From assembly GCA_949289785.1 (NCBI GenBank), contig CASEOW010000017.1, forward strand, positions 1 through 36,704: DNA of 36,704 nt, in the 5' to 3' direction. The stretch is from an uncultured Bacillota bacterium (lineage in GTDB: Bacteria > Bacillota > Clostridia > Christensenellales > UBA1242). Both the position numbers and the translations under genes were made by a program. Of the stretch, positions 1-10,582 are shown one piece after another (positions within the stretch are counted from its first letter, which is position 1; every line of letters begins with the position of its first letter). Under the pieces are notes generated by a model. The model ran no database searches. It was given only the letters and a program-made list of their open reading frames with translations, and was not told where the DNA came from.

Positions 1-3
1 ATA

Positions 4-42
4 AAATAATCAATTAAAATATAATAATTGATTATTTTTTAT
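4..42. terminator. Bidirectional intrinsic terminator
   Basis: A perfect 12-bp inverted repeat (4-15 with 26-37) with a 10-nt loop is followed by a T run on the plus strand, and A/T runs flank the other side. It lies just past the stop of the minus-strand gene ending at 96 and probably also ends a plus-strand gene outside the window. Confidence 0.6.
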
Positions 43-95
43 TAATTTAATATTATTAAAAATTATGAATTATTAAATATTTTTTTATTTTTTAA

Positions 96-854
96 TTAAT
101 TATTTATGAAATTATAATATAGATTTAATATTTCTGTGTATCTATATTTTAAAATAGAATTATAATTTTGTGATGAATTTTCTTGTAAACCACTACAAAG
201 TTTTTTACTTATTTCAATAGATTGATTTAATAAGTTTGATAAATCTTTTATAATATCTATATTACTATAACTAAACAATGTATTAAAATCATCATATATG
301 CAATTAAAATTACTATGTGCGTTGTTAACTGCAAGTCTTGCTGATATTTCATTATAAACATTTGTGTCAAGGCTTATAGCAATGTCAAATACTTCTTTGT
401 AGTAATCGTAAGAACTTTGTAATGCTTTTGTTAAAACTTTTTTTTCTTCATTAGTAAATGTTCCTGATAGTGTAATACTATTAAATTTAACTGCAAATAT
501 TTCGCTATCTAAATTTTGATTAAGTTTAATACTATTTTGAACTTTAATTGCATCGTTTTTATTTTGATATATACTTGATACTACATAATAATAATCTTCG
601 TTTTTCCATACAAAGCCTCCAGCTCCTATTTTTTGAAAATCTTCACTTCTTGTTAATGATTCGTTTTCAAGTTTAGATTTTGACAAAGCTAAAAAATACA
701 ATTCAAAAGTTGGGGAATAAACTTCTTGAGTGTCTGAATCTGTTTTAACTATCAAATTAGATAATAAGAATGCAAGGATTAATAAAAAAAGAAAAAATAA
801 GCTTGAGAAAAATATTAAAAAATTTTTTTTAGGTTGATTTAAAATTTTTGGCAT
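96..854 (-). CDS. Single-pass membrane protein with SPOR-like domain
   Basis: 252 aa. A basic N-terminus (KKN) is followed by one strong hydrophobic segment at about residues 11-36, so the protein is probably anchored with its C-terminal part outside the cytoplasm. Residues about 77-122 (GAGGFVWKNEDYYYVVSS, then a DAIKVQNSI helix) resemble the beta-alpha-beta pattern of SPOR peptidoglycan-binding domains. The rest is helical with no recognised family. The start ATG lies 15 nt from a good AGGAGGG (870-876), unusually far, and no other start codon lies between. It is divergent from groES. A sigma-E-like promoter (893-922) precedes it, which would fit a SpoIIB-like or other sporulation role; that role is inference. 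Alternatively it is a lineage-specific membrane protein of unknown function. Confidence 0.6.
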   Translation of the reverse strand: MPKILNQPKKNFLIFFSSLFFLFLLILAFLLSNLIVKTDSDTQEVYSPTFELYFLALSKSKLENESLTRSEDFQKIGAGGFVWKNEDYYYVVSSIYQNKNDAIKVQNSIKLNQNLDSEIFAVKFNSITLSGTFTNEEKKVLTKALQSSYDYYKEVFDIAISLDTNVYNEISARLAVNNAHSNFNCIYDDFNTLFSYSNIDIIKDLSNLLNQSIEISKKLCSGLQENSSQNYNSILKYRYTEILNLYYNFINN

Positions 855-892
855 AAAAGATTGATTTTTCCCTCCTTATGTTTTATCAATGT

Positions 893-922
893 AATGTATG
901 ACAAAATTTTGCATTCTATGAG
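893..922 (-). promoter_or_regulatory. Candidate sigma-E-type promoter of the SPOR-like gene
   Basis: Read on the minus strand: CTCATAGA (915-922), 14 nt, CATACATT (893-900). The -10 matches the B. subtilis sigma-E consensus CATACAHT exactly, and the -35 carries the TCATA core. The expected transcript start is near 886, upstream of the AGGAGGG. Assigned by eye only. Confidence 0.4.
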
Positions 923-942
923 AAAAAATGACTTTAAATAAT

Positions 943-971
943 TTAACAAATAATTTTTTAAGTTGTATAAT
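943..971 (+). promoter_or_regulatory. groESL housekeeping promoter
   Basis: TTAACA (943-948), 17 nt, TATAAT (966-971), about 40 nt before the groES start. No CIRCE element (TTAGCACTC-N9-GAGTGCTAA) is present in 855-1010, so HrcA control is not visible here. Confidence 0.75.
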
Positions 972-1010
972 ATATATGCAAAATTTGTTTTAAAAGGAGA
1001 TTTAAAAATT

Positions 1011-2914
<1,904 letters not shown>

Positions 2915-2932
2915 AATTTAATTTAATAATAA

Positions 2933-2970
2933 AAAAATACGAACAATTATTTTGGTGTTCGTATTTTTTT
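2933..2970 (+). terminator. Terminator after groEL
   Basis: A 13-bp stem (2933-2945 with 2956-2968), 10-nt loop and T-rich 3' side ending in a T run. It begins 18 nt after the groEL stop. The A-rich 5' side would also let it serve the minus-strand gene that ends at 3006. Confidence 0.85.
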
Positions 2971-3005
2971 ATTATAGATTTTTTTTTATTTTTAATCTTA
3001 TAAAT

Positions 3006-3791
3006 TTATTTTGTTCTATAGAAAATTTTTGTTAATACCTTTAACACAAAACTCTTTGGGAAGAATTTTTGTATTTGATACATAATCTTATTTCTAGTTC
3101 CCATTACATATTGTGGTTTTAATTTCTTTTTATTAGCTATTTTAAAGATAATTTGAGTTGCTTTTTCAACACTCATTCTTTTGTCTTCACGACTATCAAT
3201 TCTTTGTGCAGATAATGCTATTGCATCTTTATATCTTTCATTTGTTACATAGCTTTTTACTCTATTTTTAGTAAAATTTGTTTTAACATCACAAGGACAA
3301 ATTGCAGTAGATTGTATTTTTGTTTTACATAATTCCATTCTTAAGCAATCACTTAGCATACTTACAGCTGATTTGCTAGAACAATAAAATGCTCTAAATG
3401 GTAAAGGAAATAGTGCACAGGCAGAGCTGATATTAATAATTTTTGCTTTTTCATTCATTATTGGCAAACAACATTGAATAGCATAAGTTGTTCCTAAAAC
3501 ATTTACTGCATATTCCTTTTCAATTTGTTTTTCATCAATAAGTTCAATAGCTCCAGAAAGTCCAAAACCAGCGCAGTTTATAAGCATATCTATTTTTCCT
3601 GCTTGTTTTTCTATTTCATTGAAACAATTTTGTAATGCTGATTTATCCGATACATCAGCAATAAAGTCGTCATCAGCAATACTTATTCCAAAAACCTTAT
3701 CTCCTCTTTCTTCAAATAATTTTCTTAAGTTTTTTCCTATACCACTAGAAGAACCAGTAATTACTATATTCAATTTTTCTTTCTTTTTCAC
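3006..3791 (-). CDS. Short-chain dehydrogenase/reductase (SDR)
   Basis: 261 aa, classical SDR. The cofactor-binding TGSSSGIG is at residues 12-19, NCAG at 72-75, catalytic Ser in ISSA at about 122-123, and YCSSK with Tyr136 and Lys140. It is a cytosolic NAD(P)-dependent oxidoreductase whose substrate cannot be told from sequence. The start is GTG at 3791, with GAGGTG about 7 nt upstream. A promoter-like pair lies upstream on the minus strand: -35 complement at 3844-3849, 16 nt, -10 complement at 3822-3827. The C-terminal tail (after about residue 225) is basic and hydrophobic, as in SDRs that sit on membranes or act on lipids, but that is only suggestive. It stands alone between two plus-strand units. 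Confidence 0.85.
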   Translation of the reverse strand: MKKKEKLNIVITGSSSGIGKNLRKLFEERGDKVFGISIADDDFIADVSDKSALQNCFNEIEKQAGKIDMLINCAGFGLSGAIELIDEKQIEKEYAVNVLGTTYAIQCCLPIMNEKAKIINISSACALFPLPFRAFYCSSKSAVSMLSDCLRMELCKTKIQSTAICPCDVKTNFTKNRVKSYVTNERYKDAIALSAQRIDSREDKRMSVEKATQIIFKIANKKKLKPQYVMGTRNKIMYQIQKFFPKSFVLKVLTKIFYRTK

Positions 3792-3855
3792 GCTTTCACC
3801 TCATCATAATTTTGCTTTTATAGTATATAATAAATTATCAAAAGGACAAAATAAT

Positions 3856-3885
3856 TTGACAAGATTTATATTTTAATGATATTAT
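3856..3885 (+). promoter_or_regulatory. Promoter of the SHOCT membrane protein gene
   Basis: TTGACA (3856-3861), 18 nt, TATTAT (3880-3885), roughly 60 nt before the start at 3943. It overlaps the upstream side of the divergent SDR promoter. Confidence 0.6.
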
Positions 3886-3942
3886 TTCATGTATATTGGA
3901 GCATATTAATAATTATATAACTTAAAGATAATAAGGAGAGAT

Positions 3943-4416
3943 ATGAATAATACAAAAAAATATTTGATTATTACAGCTATAATATTTTGTATAATAGGTA
4001 TTGGTTTTGATATTTATGATATAGTGCTATGGTTTTTAGCAGAGCCTGCTCAAAGAACTGTTGTTTTTTATTTAGTATACATGTTTATAGAAATTGCTTG
4101 CAATATTGCAGTGGTAGTTTTGCTAACTCTTGCAATTTGGAAGAATGGAACTTTATTTAGACAAAGATATGGATATTACATGACAGCTCTTGTTATTTCT
4201 ATAATTATTAACCTTCTTTCTGTTTCTACTATATTATTAATTATAACAATGTTTATTTCTGATTGGGTTTGGGTAAAACCTGAAAAAGAAGAAATTTTAC
4301 CAAAAGATGATAGTGAACTTACTAAGCAAAAGAAAATTGAAAATCTTAGAAAAGAACTCGATGAGGGTAAAATAACTCAAGAACAATTTCAAGAAGAACT
4401 TATGAAACTTTTATAA
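3943..4416 (+). CDS. Small multi-pass membrane protein with C-terminal SHOCT-like motif
   Basis: 157 aa. Three, possibly four, hydrophobic segments cover about residues 7-27, 40-68 and 78-107 (the middle one may be two short passes). A charged cytosolic tail of about 45 residues follows. The last 30 residues (KIENLRKELDEGKITQEQFQEELMKLL, interrupted here only for description) follow the SHOCT pattern: two short helices joined by a GKIT turn. SHOCT motifs are thought to mediate oligomerisation; no enzyme activity is suggested. AAGGAG at 3933-3938 fixes the start. It is monocistronic or co-transcribed with the deacetylase 80 nt downstream. Function unknown. Confidence 0.7.
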   Translation: MNNTKKYLIITAIIFCIIGIGFDIYDIVLWFLAEPAQRTVVFYLVYMFIEIACNIAVVVLLTLAIWKNGTLFRQRYGYYMTALVISIIINLLSVSTILLIITMFISDWVWVKPEKEEILPKDDSELTKQKKIENLRKELDEGKITQEQFQEELMKLL

Positions 4417-4460
4417 GTTCTTTTTTATTTTTTCAAATTTTATGTAAAAAGGAAAAATTA

Positions 4461-4490
4461 GTAATAATTAATAACAAACTTTCATATTTT
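4461..4490 (+). promoter_or_regulatory. Candidate sigma-E-type promoter of the YlxY-like gene
   Basis: GTAATAAT (4461-4468), 14 nt, CATATTTT (4483-4490). The expected transcript start falls at or within a few bases of the ATG at 4496, so the message would be leaderless, which agrees with the lack of a Shine-Dalgarno site. Confidence 0.35.
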
Positions 4491-4495
4491 GTGGT

Positions 4496-5218
4496 ATGAG
4501 AAAAATACATTTTAAAGTTATAAAATTAAAAAGTTGGGCTGTTAATCTTGTTATTGCTTTAGTAATAGGTGTAGTAGGGGGACTTGCTATTTTTACTGGA
4601 GTAAATGCTATTCCAACAACTGCTGTCAGTGGAGTTTATTATAATGGAGATAAGACAAGTAACAATGTTTCATTAATGATAAATGTATATTGGGGAACTG
4701 AATATCTTGATGATATGCTTTCTATATTAAAAGAAAAAAATGTCAAAACCACTTTTTTTATTGGTGGAACTTGGGCTGTTTTAAATGAAGAATATTTAAA
4801 AAAAATATATAATGATGGACATGAAATAGCTAACCATGGATATCATCATAAAGACCATGATAAACTTGACGAACAGGGGAACTTGAATGAAATTCAAACA
4901 ACTCATACAATAATTAAAGAGCTTCTTGGAATAGATATGACACTTTTTGCTCCGCCTAGTGGTGCTTATGATAAATTAACGGTATCTTGTGCAACTCAAC
5001 TTGGTTATAAAACAATAATGTGGACTAGAGATACTATAGATTGGAGAGATAAGGACGCAGATTTAATATATAGTAGAGCTGTCAAGAATGCGCATGGTGG
5101 AGATTTAATTTTAATGCATCCAACAGAAATGACAGTTAAAGCTTTGCCTAAAATTATAGATTATTTTCAATCAAACTCTTTTAATTTAACTACTGTTAGT
5201 GAAACTTTAGGTGTTTAA
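4496..5218 (+). CDS. ylxY: YlxY-like polysaccharide deacetylase-family protein
   Basis: 240 aa. An N-terminal membrane anchor or signal (residues about 14-36) is followed by a carbohydrate esterase 4 / NodB fold. The usual catalytic motif TFDDG is replaced by MINVYWG (61-67), the form known from B. subtilis YlxY, so the metal-binding or base Asp is an Asn. The metal-ligand pair HxxxH is present at 114/118, and GAYD, DTIDW and LMHP are the later family motifs. The protein probably acts on, or only binds, peptidoglycan outside the cell; activity is doubtful without the Asp. No Shine-Dalgarno precedes the ATG, and an in-frame stop at 4472-4474 rules out a much longer form. In B. subtilis, ylxY also lies upstream of spoIIIE. 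Confidence 0.8.
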   Translation: MRKIHFKVIKLKSWAVNLVIALVIGVVGGLAIFTGVNAIPTTAVSGVYYNGDKTSNNVSLMINVYWGTEYLDDMLSILKEKNVKTTFFIGGTWAVLNEEYLKKIYNDGHEIANHGYHHKDHDKLDEQGNLNEIQTTHTIIKELLGIDMTLFAPPSGAYDKLTVSCATQLGYKTIMWTRDTIDWRDKDADLIYSRAVKNAHGGDLILMHPTEMTVKALPKIIDYFQSNSFNLTTVSETLGV

Positions 5219-5325
5219 TGTATATTAAATTTATCTTAAAACATTATTTTTGCTGTTTATTTTACAATAATTATCAATTTTAGTTTTTAATAAAATTTAG
5301 AAAACAAAAAAAACAATAATAATAC

Positions 5326-5372
5326 AAAAATATTCTCAAAATATCTCACTCATACTTGAGAATATTTTTATT
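5326..5372. terminator. Terminator in the ylxY-ftsK gap
   Basis: A 14-bp perfect inverted repeat (5326-5339 with 5356-5369) encloses a 16-nt loop and ends in a T-rich run. It separates the deacetylase from ftsK. The rest of 5219-5448 is AT-rich, with GTTTAAA-type repeats and no clear promoter. Confidence 0.75.
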
Positions 5373-5448
5373 TTGTGCTATCATTAAAAAAGAAATAAGT
5401 TTAAACATTTTATTTTTTGTTTAAAACTACATTGATAAAGGAAATATT

Positions 5449-8400
5449 ATGGCGATTTTTCAAGTAAACAAAAAGAAAAAAGATACTAAGAATATAAAAA
5501 AAATATTTGGTTGGATAATTCTGTTTCTTTCAACTATTGTTTTTTTATTTTCTGTGACAAAATTAGTTCCTTTTTTACAACAATTCTTTTTAGGAATTTT
5601 AGGTGTTTTTGTTTATCCTTTCTGTGTTTTAGGCCTTATTATTTCATTAGCTTTACTTAACGATAAAAAATATGTAATGCCTAAAGCTTATGCCATATTT
5701 CTTTCCTTAAGTTTGGTATTATTTTTGTCAATTATTCAACTTATCATTATTGGTTTACCTAAAGATTTGAGTTACGGTCAATACATCGCACTTAATTATA
5801 CTAAAAAATTTACTGCAGGTGGAATGATTATTGGTTTTATTCCTTCTTCACTTTTATATCTTATGGGTGCTCCAGCAACTTATGTTGTTCTTTCAATTGG
5901 CTTAATTGTGTCAATTGCATTTTTTGTTGAAAATGTTCTTTCTTTTAGAAAAACTATAAAAGAGCAAAAACCTATAAGCTTTTTACTTAGAGAAAAGAAA
6001 GAAAAAGTTAATCCTTTTGAAAAAACACAATCTCCAGAAGTTGAAAAAAGAAGACCAATTCTTGATGATAATATCAATATAACATTTGATGCTTCCAGAA
6101 AAGAAGAACAATCAAGAGAAATGACTGCTAGAGAAAAACTTGGATTGGTTGGAAATTATAAAGGCAATCAACCTCAGCAAACATTAGTTCTTCCAAAAGA
6201 AGAAAAAGCTGAAGGAAAAGTCCCAAAAGGAATGTCAATAAAAGAATACCTTCTTTCGCCTCCTAAAGTTGATATGGACGAGTTTTTAAGTAGAAGACCT
6301 AAACCAAGACAAACACAATCTCAGACTAGTCAAATAAATTCAAATCAATATACTTCTAGTCAAAGTTATCAAACTAGTGTATTTTCAAATGGAGTAAGTC
6401 AAAATGAAATAAATAGCAATATCCAGTCCTTAAAAAATGAACAGAATAATGTTCAATCAACTTATGAAACCGAAGAAAATTTTGATTTCTCTCAAGAACA
6501 AATTAAAAGACAAAATTTAAGTGATATCAAACCAGAAGAGATAACAAACGAAGCTGAAAATATTATTAAAAGTGTTGCTATGCAAGAACAACTCGAAAGG
6601 GGAGAAATTCAAAATAATCAAAATAACGATGAATATTTTGATTTTGGAAATAGCATTAATGATGATAATGATATAGTGAATAATGATAGCGATATAAATG
6701 TTGATAGTTTTGATACTAATGATAGTGTAAATTACAATGTCAATGATAATACAAATCAAACTGATAATATACTTTCTAGAGATAATAATTTAAATTCAAG
6801 AGATAATATTTTATCCAGAGATAGTTTGCATAGTAATGATAGAATTTTATCTCGAGATGACAACATTTCTAGTCCAAGAAGTGAAATCTTTTCAAGAGAT
6901 GAAAGAAAAGAAAATAAAATTGAACAAAACGAAAATAGATTTAGACCTAATGATGAAATTGCTAAAAGAAAAAGATTTGTCAATTTGGAAGAAGATAAAC
7001 CTGCTAAAAAAATCGTTCCTTATAAATATAATCGTCCACCAATTGACCTTATTACAACTGTTTCCGATGATCCTTCTAGATTTAATGATGAAATTCCAAT
7101 GAAAAGGGTGGCTCTTGAAAATGCTCTTGAAAATTTTGGTGTTCCAGCAAAAGTTCAAAATGTTGTAATTGGTCCAACAGTTACAAGATATGAAATTGAA
7201 ATGCCTGAAGGTATTTCAGTAAAAAGAATTTTATCACTCGATGCTGATATTGCGTATGCATTATCTGCAAATGGTCAAATTAGAATTGAAGCTCCTATTC
7301 CTGGGCGTAGTATTGTAGGTATTGAAGTTCCTAACAATAAAGTTGCTAAGGTAAGTATTAAAGATGTTCTGCAATCAAAAGAGTTTACTCTTTCTCCATC
7401 ACCACTTACTTTTGCTTTAGGAAAGGATATCAGCGGAAATGTTAGGGTATGTAACTTACAAAAAATGCCTCATCTTCTTGTTGCGGGAACAACAGGTAGT
7501 GGAAAAAGTGTATGCCTAAATTGTATTATTACCTCTATTCTTTATAAAGCTAGTCCTGATGAAGTTAAATTTATTTTAATTGATCCTAAACAAGTTGAAC
7601 TTTCTATGTATGAAGGTTTGCCTCATCTTGTTGTTCCTCGAGTTATTACAGACCCTAATAAAGCTGTTAATGCTCTTTCTTGGGCAGTAGATGAAATGGA
7701 AAGAAGATTTAAACTTATATCTGAAGAGAGAGTTCGTAACATAGGTGAATATAACAAAATCGACAAAGTTCTTTCTTGTCAAGTTGAAAAAATGCCATAT
7801 ATAATCATTATTTTTGATGAGTTTGCTGATTTTATGGCTATAAACAAAAATGAAATTGAAGATAAAATTAGAAGACTTGCTGGTAAAGCTAGAGCTGCAG
7901 GTATTCATCTTATACTTGCTACACAAAGACCTTCAACTGATGTTGTAACTGGAACTCTTAAGGCAAACTTACCTGCAAGAATTGCTTTCAAAGTTGCATC
8001 AAGAGTGGATAGTGAAGTTATCATGGGTGCAACAGGTGCTGAAAAATTGTTAGGTTATGGTGATATGTTATATAAACCTGCCGATTCTGAACCTGCAAGA
8101 CTTCAAGGTTGTTTTATTGATACTCCTGAAACAAAGGATATTGTTAATTATATTACAGTAAATAATGAAGAAATTTTTGATGAAGAAGCTTTCAATGCTA
8201 TAAACAATCCTAATAAATCTAATAATGGTGGCGGAAATGATAAAGATGGGGTTGACCCACTTCTTCCACAGGCATTAAAAATTTGTATTGATAATGGCGT
8301 TGCTTCTACTACTATGGTTCAAAGAAAACTTTCAATAGGATATCCTAGAGCTGCTCGTATTGTTGACCAAATGGAAGAAAGGGGATACATCTCAAGCGCA

Positions 8401-8475
8401 GAAGGTTCAAAACAAAGATCTGTTTATATTACTATTGAAGAATTTTATTCTATTTTTGGAGATATTTATGACTAA
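5449..8475 (+). CDS. ftsK: DNA translocase FtsK/SpoIIIE
   Basis: 1008 aa. The N-terminal membrane domain has about four hydrophobic segments (residues 20-170). A long Asn/Asp/Gln/Ser-rich linker runs from about 190 to 525. The translocase motor follows: Walker A GTTGSGKS at 680-687, Walker B IIIFDEFADF near 785, and ATQRPSTDVVTG near 825. A C-terminal winged-helix gamma domain (about 935-1000) reads orienting sequences in DNA. It is a septum-located hexameric pump that clears chromosomes during division or into the forespore. It is longer than B. subtilis SpoIIIE (about 790 aa) because of the linker, which holds repeated ILSRD motifs at about 439-487. An AAAGGA site precedes the ATG. The stop overlaps the rimO start by 8 nt. 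Confidence 0.96.
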   Translation: MAIFQVNKKKKDTKNIKKIFGWIILFLSTIVFLFSVTKLVPFLQQFFLGILGVFVYPFCVLGLIISLALLNDKKYVMPKAYAIFLSLSLVLFLSIIQLIIIGLPKDLSYGQYIALNYTKKFTAGGMIIGFIPSSLLYLMGAPATYVVLSIGLIVSIAFFVENVLSFRKTIKEQKPISFLLREKKEKVNPFEKTQSPEVEKRRPILDDNINITFDASRKEEQSREMTAREKLGLVGNYKGNQPQQTLVLPKEEKAEGKVPKGMSIKEYLLSPPKVDMDEFLSRRPKPRQTQSQTSQINSNQYTSSQSYQTSVFSNGVSQNEINSNIQSLKNEQNNVQSTYETEENFDFSQEQIKRQNLSDIKPEEITNEAENIIKSVAMQEQLERGEIQNNQNNDEYFDFGNSINDDNDIVNNDSDINVDSFDTNDSVNYNVNDNTNQTDNILSRDNNLNSRDNILSRDSLHSNDRILSRDDNISSPRSEIFSRDERKENKIEQNENRFRPNDEIAKRKRFVNLEEDKPAKKIVPYKYNRPPIDLITTVSDDPSRFNDEIPMKRVALENALENFGVPAKVQNVVIGPTVTRYEIEMPEGISVKRILSLDADIAYALSANGQIRIEAPIPGRSIVGIEVPNNKVAKVSIKDVLQSKEFTLSPSPLTFALGKDISGNVRVCNLQKMPHLLVAGTTGSGKSVCLNCIITSILYKASPDEVKFILIDPKQVELSMYEGLPHLVVPRVITDPNKAVNALSWAVDEMERRFKLISEERVRNIGEYNKIDKVLSCQVEKMPYIIIIFDEFADFMAINKNEIEDKIRRLAGKARAAGIHLILATQRPSTDVVTGTLKANLPARIAFKVASRVDSEVIMGATGAEKLLGYGDMLYKPADSEPARLQGCFIDTPETKDIVNYITVNNEEIFDEEAFNAINNPNKSNNGGGNDKDGVDPLLPQALKICIDNGVASTTMVQRKLSIGYPRAARIVDQMEERGYISSAEGSKQRSVYITIEEFYSIFGDIYD

Positions 8476-9805
8476 TGAAATTATGACTAAGGAAAAACTA
8501 AAGAAAAAAATTGTTTCTGCTATAAGTTTAGGTTGCGATAAAAATAGAGTAGACCTTGAAAAAATGTTTGGACAATTAAAAGAATATGGATTTGAAATAA
8601 GTGATAATGTTGAAAATTCAGATATTGTAATTGTGAACACTTGTGCATTTATTGAACCAGCTATTGAAGAAGCTATAATGAATATAATTTATGTAGAAGA
8701 TTTAAAGAAAAAAGGGCTAATAGAGAAAATAATAGTTTCTGGATGTCTGCCAGAGCGTAACTTTGATGAAATAAAAGCGAACTTTCCATCAGTAGATAAG
8801 TTTTTAAAACTTAAAGAAAATTCTCAAATTTGTCAAGTTATTGAAAGTCTTTATAATTGTTCTTGTTCTAAACCTGTAAAAACATTTAAAAGAATACTAA
8901 CTAATAGCCCATCTTTTGCATATTTAAAAATAGCTGATGGATGTAACAACGCTTGTTCTTATTGCACAATACCTAGAATTAGGGGAAGATATGTAAGTTA
9001 TCCTATAAATGATTTAGTAAATGAAGCAAAACTTTTAGTTGCAAATGGTGTCCAAGAAATTATTTTAGTTGCTCAAGATACAACAAGATATGGAGAAGAT
9101 TTGTATGGAGAGAATTGTTTAATTAAATTATGTGAAAAACTTTCTAAAATCAAAGATTTAAAGTGGATAAGGTTACATTATCTTTATCCTGAAAAAATAG
9201 ACAAAAAATTACTTGATTTTATAGTAAAGAACAAAAAAATGTGTAAATACATAGATGTTCCATTGCAACATATAGATAATGATATTTTAAAGAGTATGAG
9301 AAGAAGGCTTGATGAAAATGAAACTAGAAATCTTATTAATACTATAAAAAATGATTATCCTGAAATTTCCTTAAGATCAACTTTTATAGTCGGTTATCCA
9401 GGGGAAAATCGTAAGCAATTTAAAAAACTTTGCCAATTTATTAAAGAATCAGAATTTGATTATGCAGGATTTTTTGCATATTCAAAAGAAAGCGGAACTG
9501 CTAGTTTTTATATGAAAAATCATATTAAAAAAATTATTAAAAATCATAGGTTAAAAGTAATTAAAAAAATACAAAACGATATTACTACTAAAAAAGCTAT
9601 GTCTATGATTGATAAGGTAGTAGAAGTTTTAGTAGATTCATTTGATTCTCAAAATGGAGAATTTATTGCTCATAGCCAAAATCTTTCACCTTTAGTTGAC
9701 TTTGGTGTAAGATTTGTGGATAATGGGAATGTTAAAGAAAATACTTTTGTCAATGTTAGAATATATGATTTTGACGGAAGTGATTTTAAAGGGGAGGTTG
9801 TATGA
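8468..9805 (+). CDS. rimO: Ribosomal protein S12 methylthiotransferase RimO
   Basis: 445 aa radical-SAM enzyme that methylthiolates an aspartate of ribosomal protein S12. The N-terminal MTTase domain has the SLGCDKNRVD signature (Cys23) typical of RimO. The radical-SAM cluster CNNACSYC has Cys159, Cys163 and Cys166, and a C-terminal TRAM domain covers about residues 380-445. The start is ATG 8468, with GGAG at 8458-8461, overlapping the ftsK stop. A longer in-frame reading from 8360 lies inside ftsK and is rejected, and ATG 8483 is a weaker alternative. The last bases overlap pgsA as ATGA, so translation is probably coupled. Confidence 0.95.
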   Translation: MTNEIMTKEKLKKKIVSAISLGCDKNRVDLEKMFGQLKEYGFEISDNVENSDIVIVNTCAFIEPAIEEAIMNIIYVEDLKKKGLIEKIIVSGCLPERNFDEIKANFPSVDKFLKLKENSQICQVIESLYNCSCSKPVKTFKRILTNSPSFAYLKIADGCNNACSYCTIPRIRGRYVSYPINDLVNEAKLLVANGVQEIILVAQDTTRYGEDLYGENCLIKLCEKLSKIKDLKWIRLHYLYPEKIDKKLLDFIVKNKKMCKYIDVPLQHIDNDILKSMRRRLDENETRNLINTIKNDYPEISLRSTFIVGYPGENRKQFKKLCQFIKESEFDYAGFFAYSKESGTASFYMKNHIKKIIKNHRLKVIKKIQNDITTKKAMSMIDKVVEVLVDSFDSQNGEFIAHSQNLSPLVDFGVRFVDNGNVKENTFVNVRIYDFDGSDFKGEVV

Positions 9806-10530
9806 ATACACCAAATAAAATAACTTTATCTAGATTATTATTATTGCCACTAATAATTTTCTTTTATCTTGCTGATTTTATACCTTTTGCAAGATTAGTA
9901 TCTACAATACTTTTTATTACTGCTTGTTTAACAGATTTTCTTGATGGTTATCTTGCTAGAAAAAATAATCAAGTTACAACATTAGGGAAGTTTTTCGATT
10001 CAATAGCTGATAAAGTATTAATTATGACAGGAATGATACTTATAATTTCTGCTCCTATTGCAAATGGAGTTGCTGTTGTTTATCCAACTTGGTTAGGAAT
10101 TGTATGTATAATAATAATGCTTGCTAGAGAATTTATAATAAGTGCTTTAAGACAAATTGCTGCTTCACAAGGTATTGTTTTAGCTGCTGAAAAAAGTGGA
10201 AAAATTAAAGCAACTATTCAATACATATCAGTTTCATTATATTTCTTCTATGCATTTATTTTGACAGATGTGGTTAAACTTGCAGATTTTCCAGAAAAAA
10301 CTTTTGCTATAATCAACTTTATTTTGATGATTATTCTTTGCGTGGCAACTTTCTTAACAATTTATTCAGGGGTTGGTTACTTAATTAGAAATAGAAAAGT
10401 ATTCTCTGAAGCTGGCAAAGACGAGGAAAAAGAAAATTCTAAAAAGCAAAATAAAAAAACTAAATCTTCAAAAGCTAAAATTGAAGAAAATATAGAAGAT
10501 AAAACAGACGAAGAAGTTGAAAACAAATAA
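9802..10530 (+). CDS. pgsA: CDP-diacylglycerol-glycerol-3-phosphate 3-phosphatidyltransferase
   Basis: 242 aa integral membrane enzyme of phosphatidylglycerol synthesis. The CDP-alcohol phosphotransferase motif DGxxARxxxxxxxxGxxxDxxxD is complete: Asp48, Gly49, Ala52, Arg53, Gly62, Asp66, Asp70, with Asp45 just before it. Several hydrophobic segments cover residues 8-205. The last 35 residues are a Lys/Glu-rich hydrophilic tail that the family does not usually have. A GGGGAGG site at 9791-9797 and the ATGA overlap with rimO place it in the ftsK-rimO-pgsA operon, the same order as in other Clostridia. Confidence 0.93.
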   Translation: MNTPNKITLSRLLLLPLIIFFYLADFIPFARLVSTILFITACLTDFLDGYLARKNNQVTTLGKFFDSIADKVLIMTGMILIISAPIANGVAVVYPTWLGIVCIIIMLAREFIISALRQIAASQGIVLAAEKSGKIKATIQYISVSLYFFYAFILTDVVKLADFPEKTFAIINFILMIILCVATFLTIYSGVGYLIRNRKVFSEAGKDEEKENSKKQNKKTKSSKAKIEENIEDKTDEEVENK

Positions 10531-10582
10531 TTTATAATTTACAAATATAATGTTAGATAATAAACAAAATTAAGGAATAATT

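Noticed and set aside
898..914. Imperfect palindrome ATGACAAAATTTTGCAT as a CtsR or HrcA site before groES
   Set aside because: It does not match CIRCE or the GGTCAAA heptads, and it is explained by the spacer of the minus-strand promoter plus AT bias.
963..1010. N-terminal extension of GroES
   Set aside because: The upstream ATG overlaps the -10 box, and the family start MKLKPLFDRV has a good AGGAG.
6517..7158. Several ORFs antisense or out of frame to the ftsK linker
   Set aside because: Low-complexity shadows of the repetitive, AT-rich linker; no ribosome-binding sites.
8360..8467. N-terminal extension of RimO by 36 codons
   Set aside because: It lies inside ftsK in another frame. The ATG at 8468 has GGAG and starts at the family boundary.
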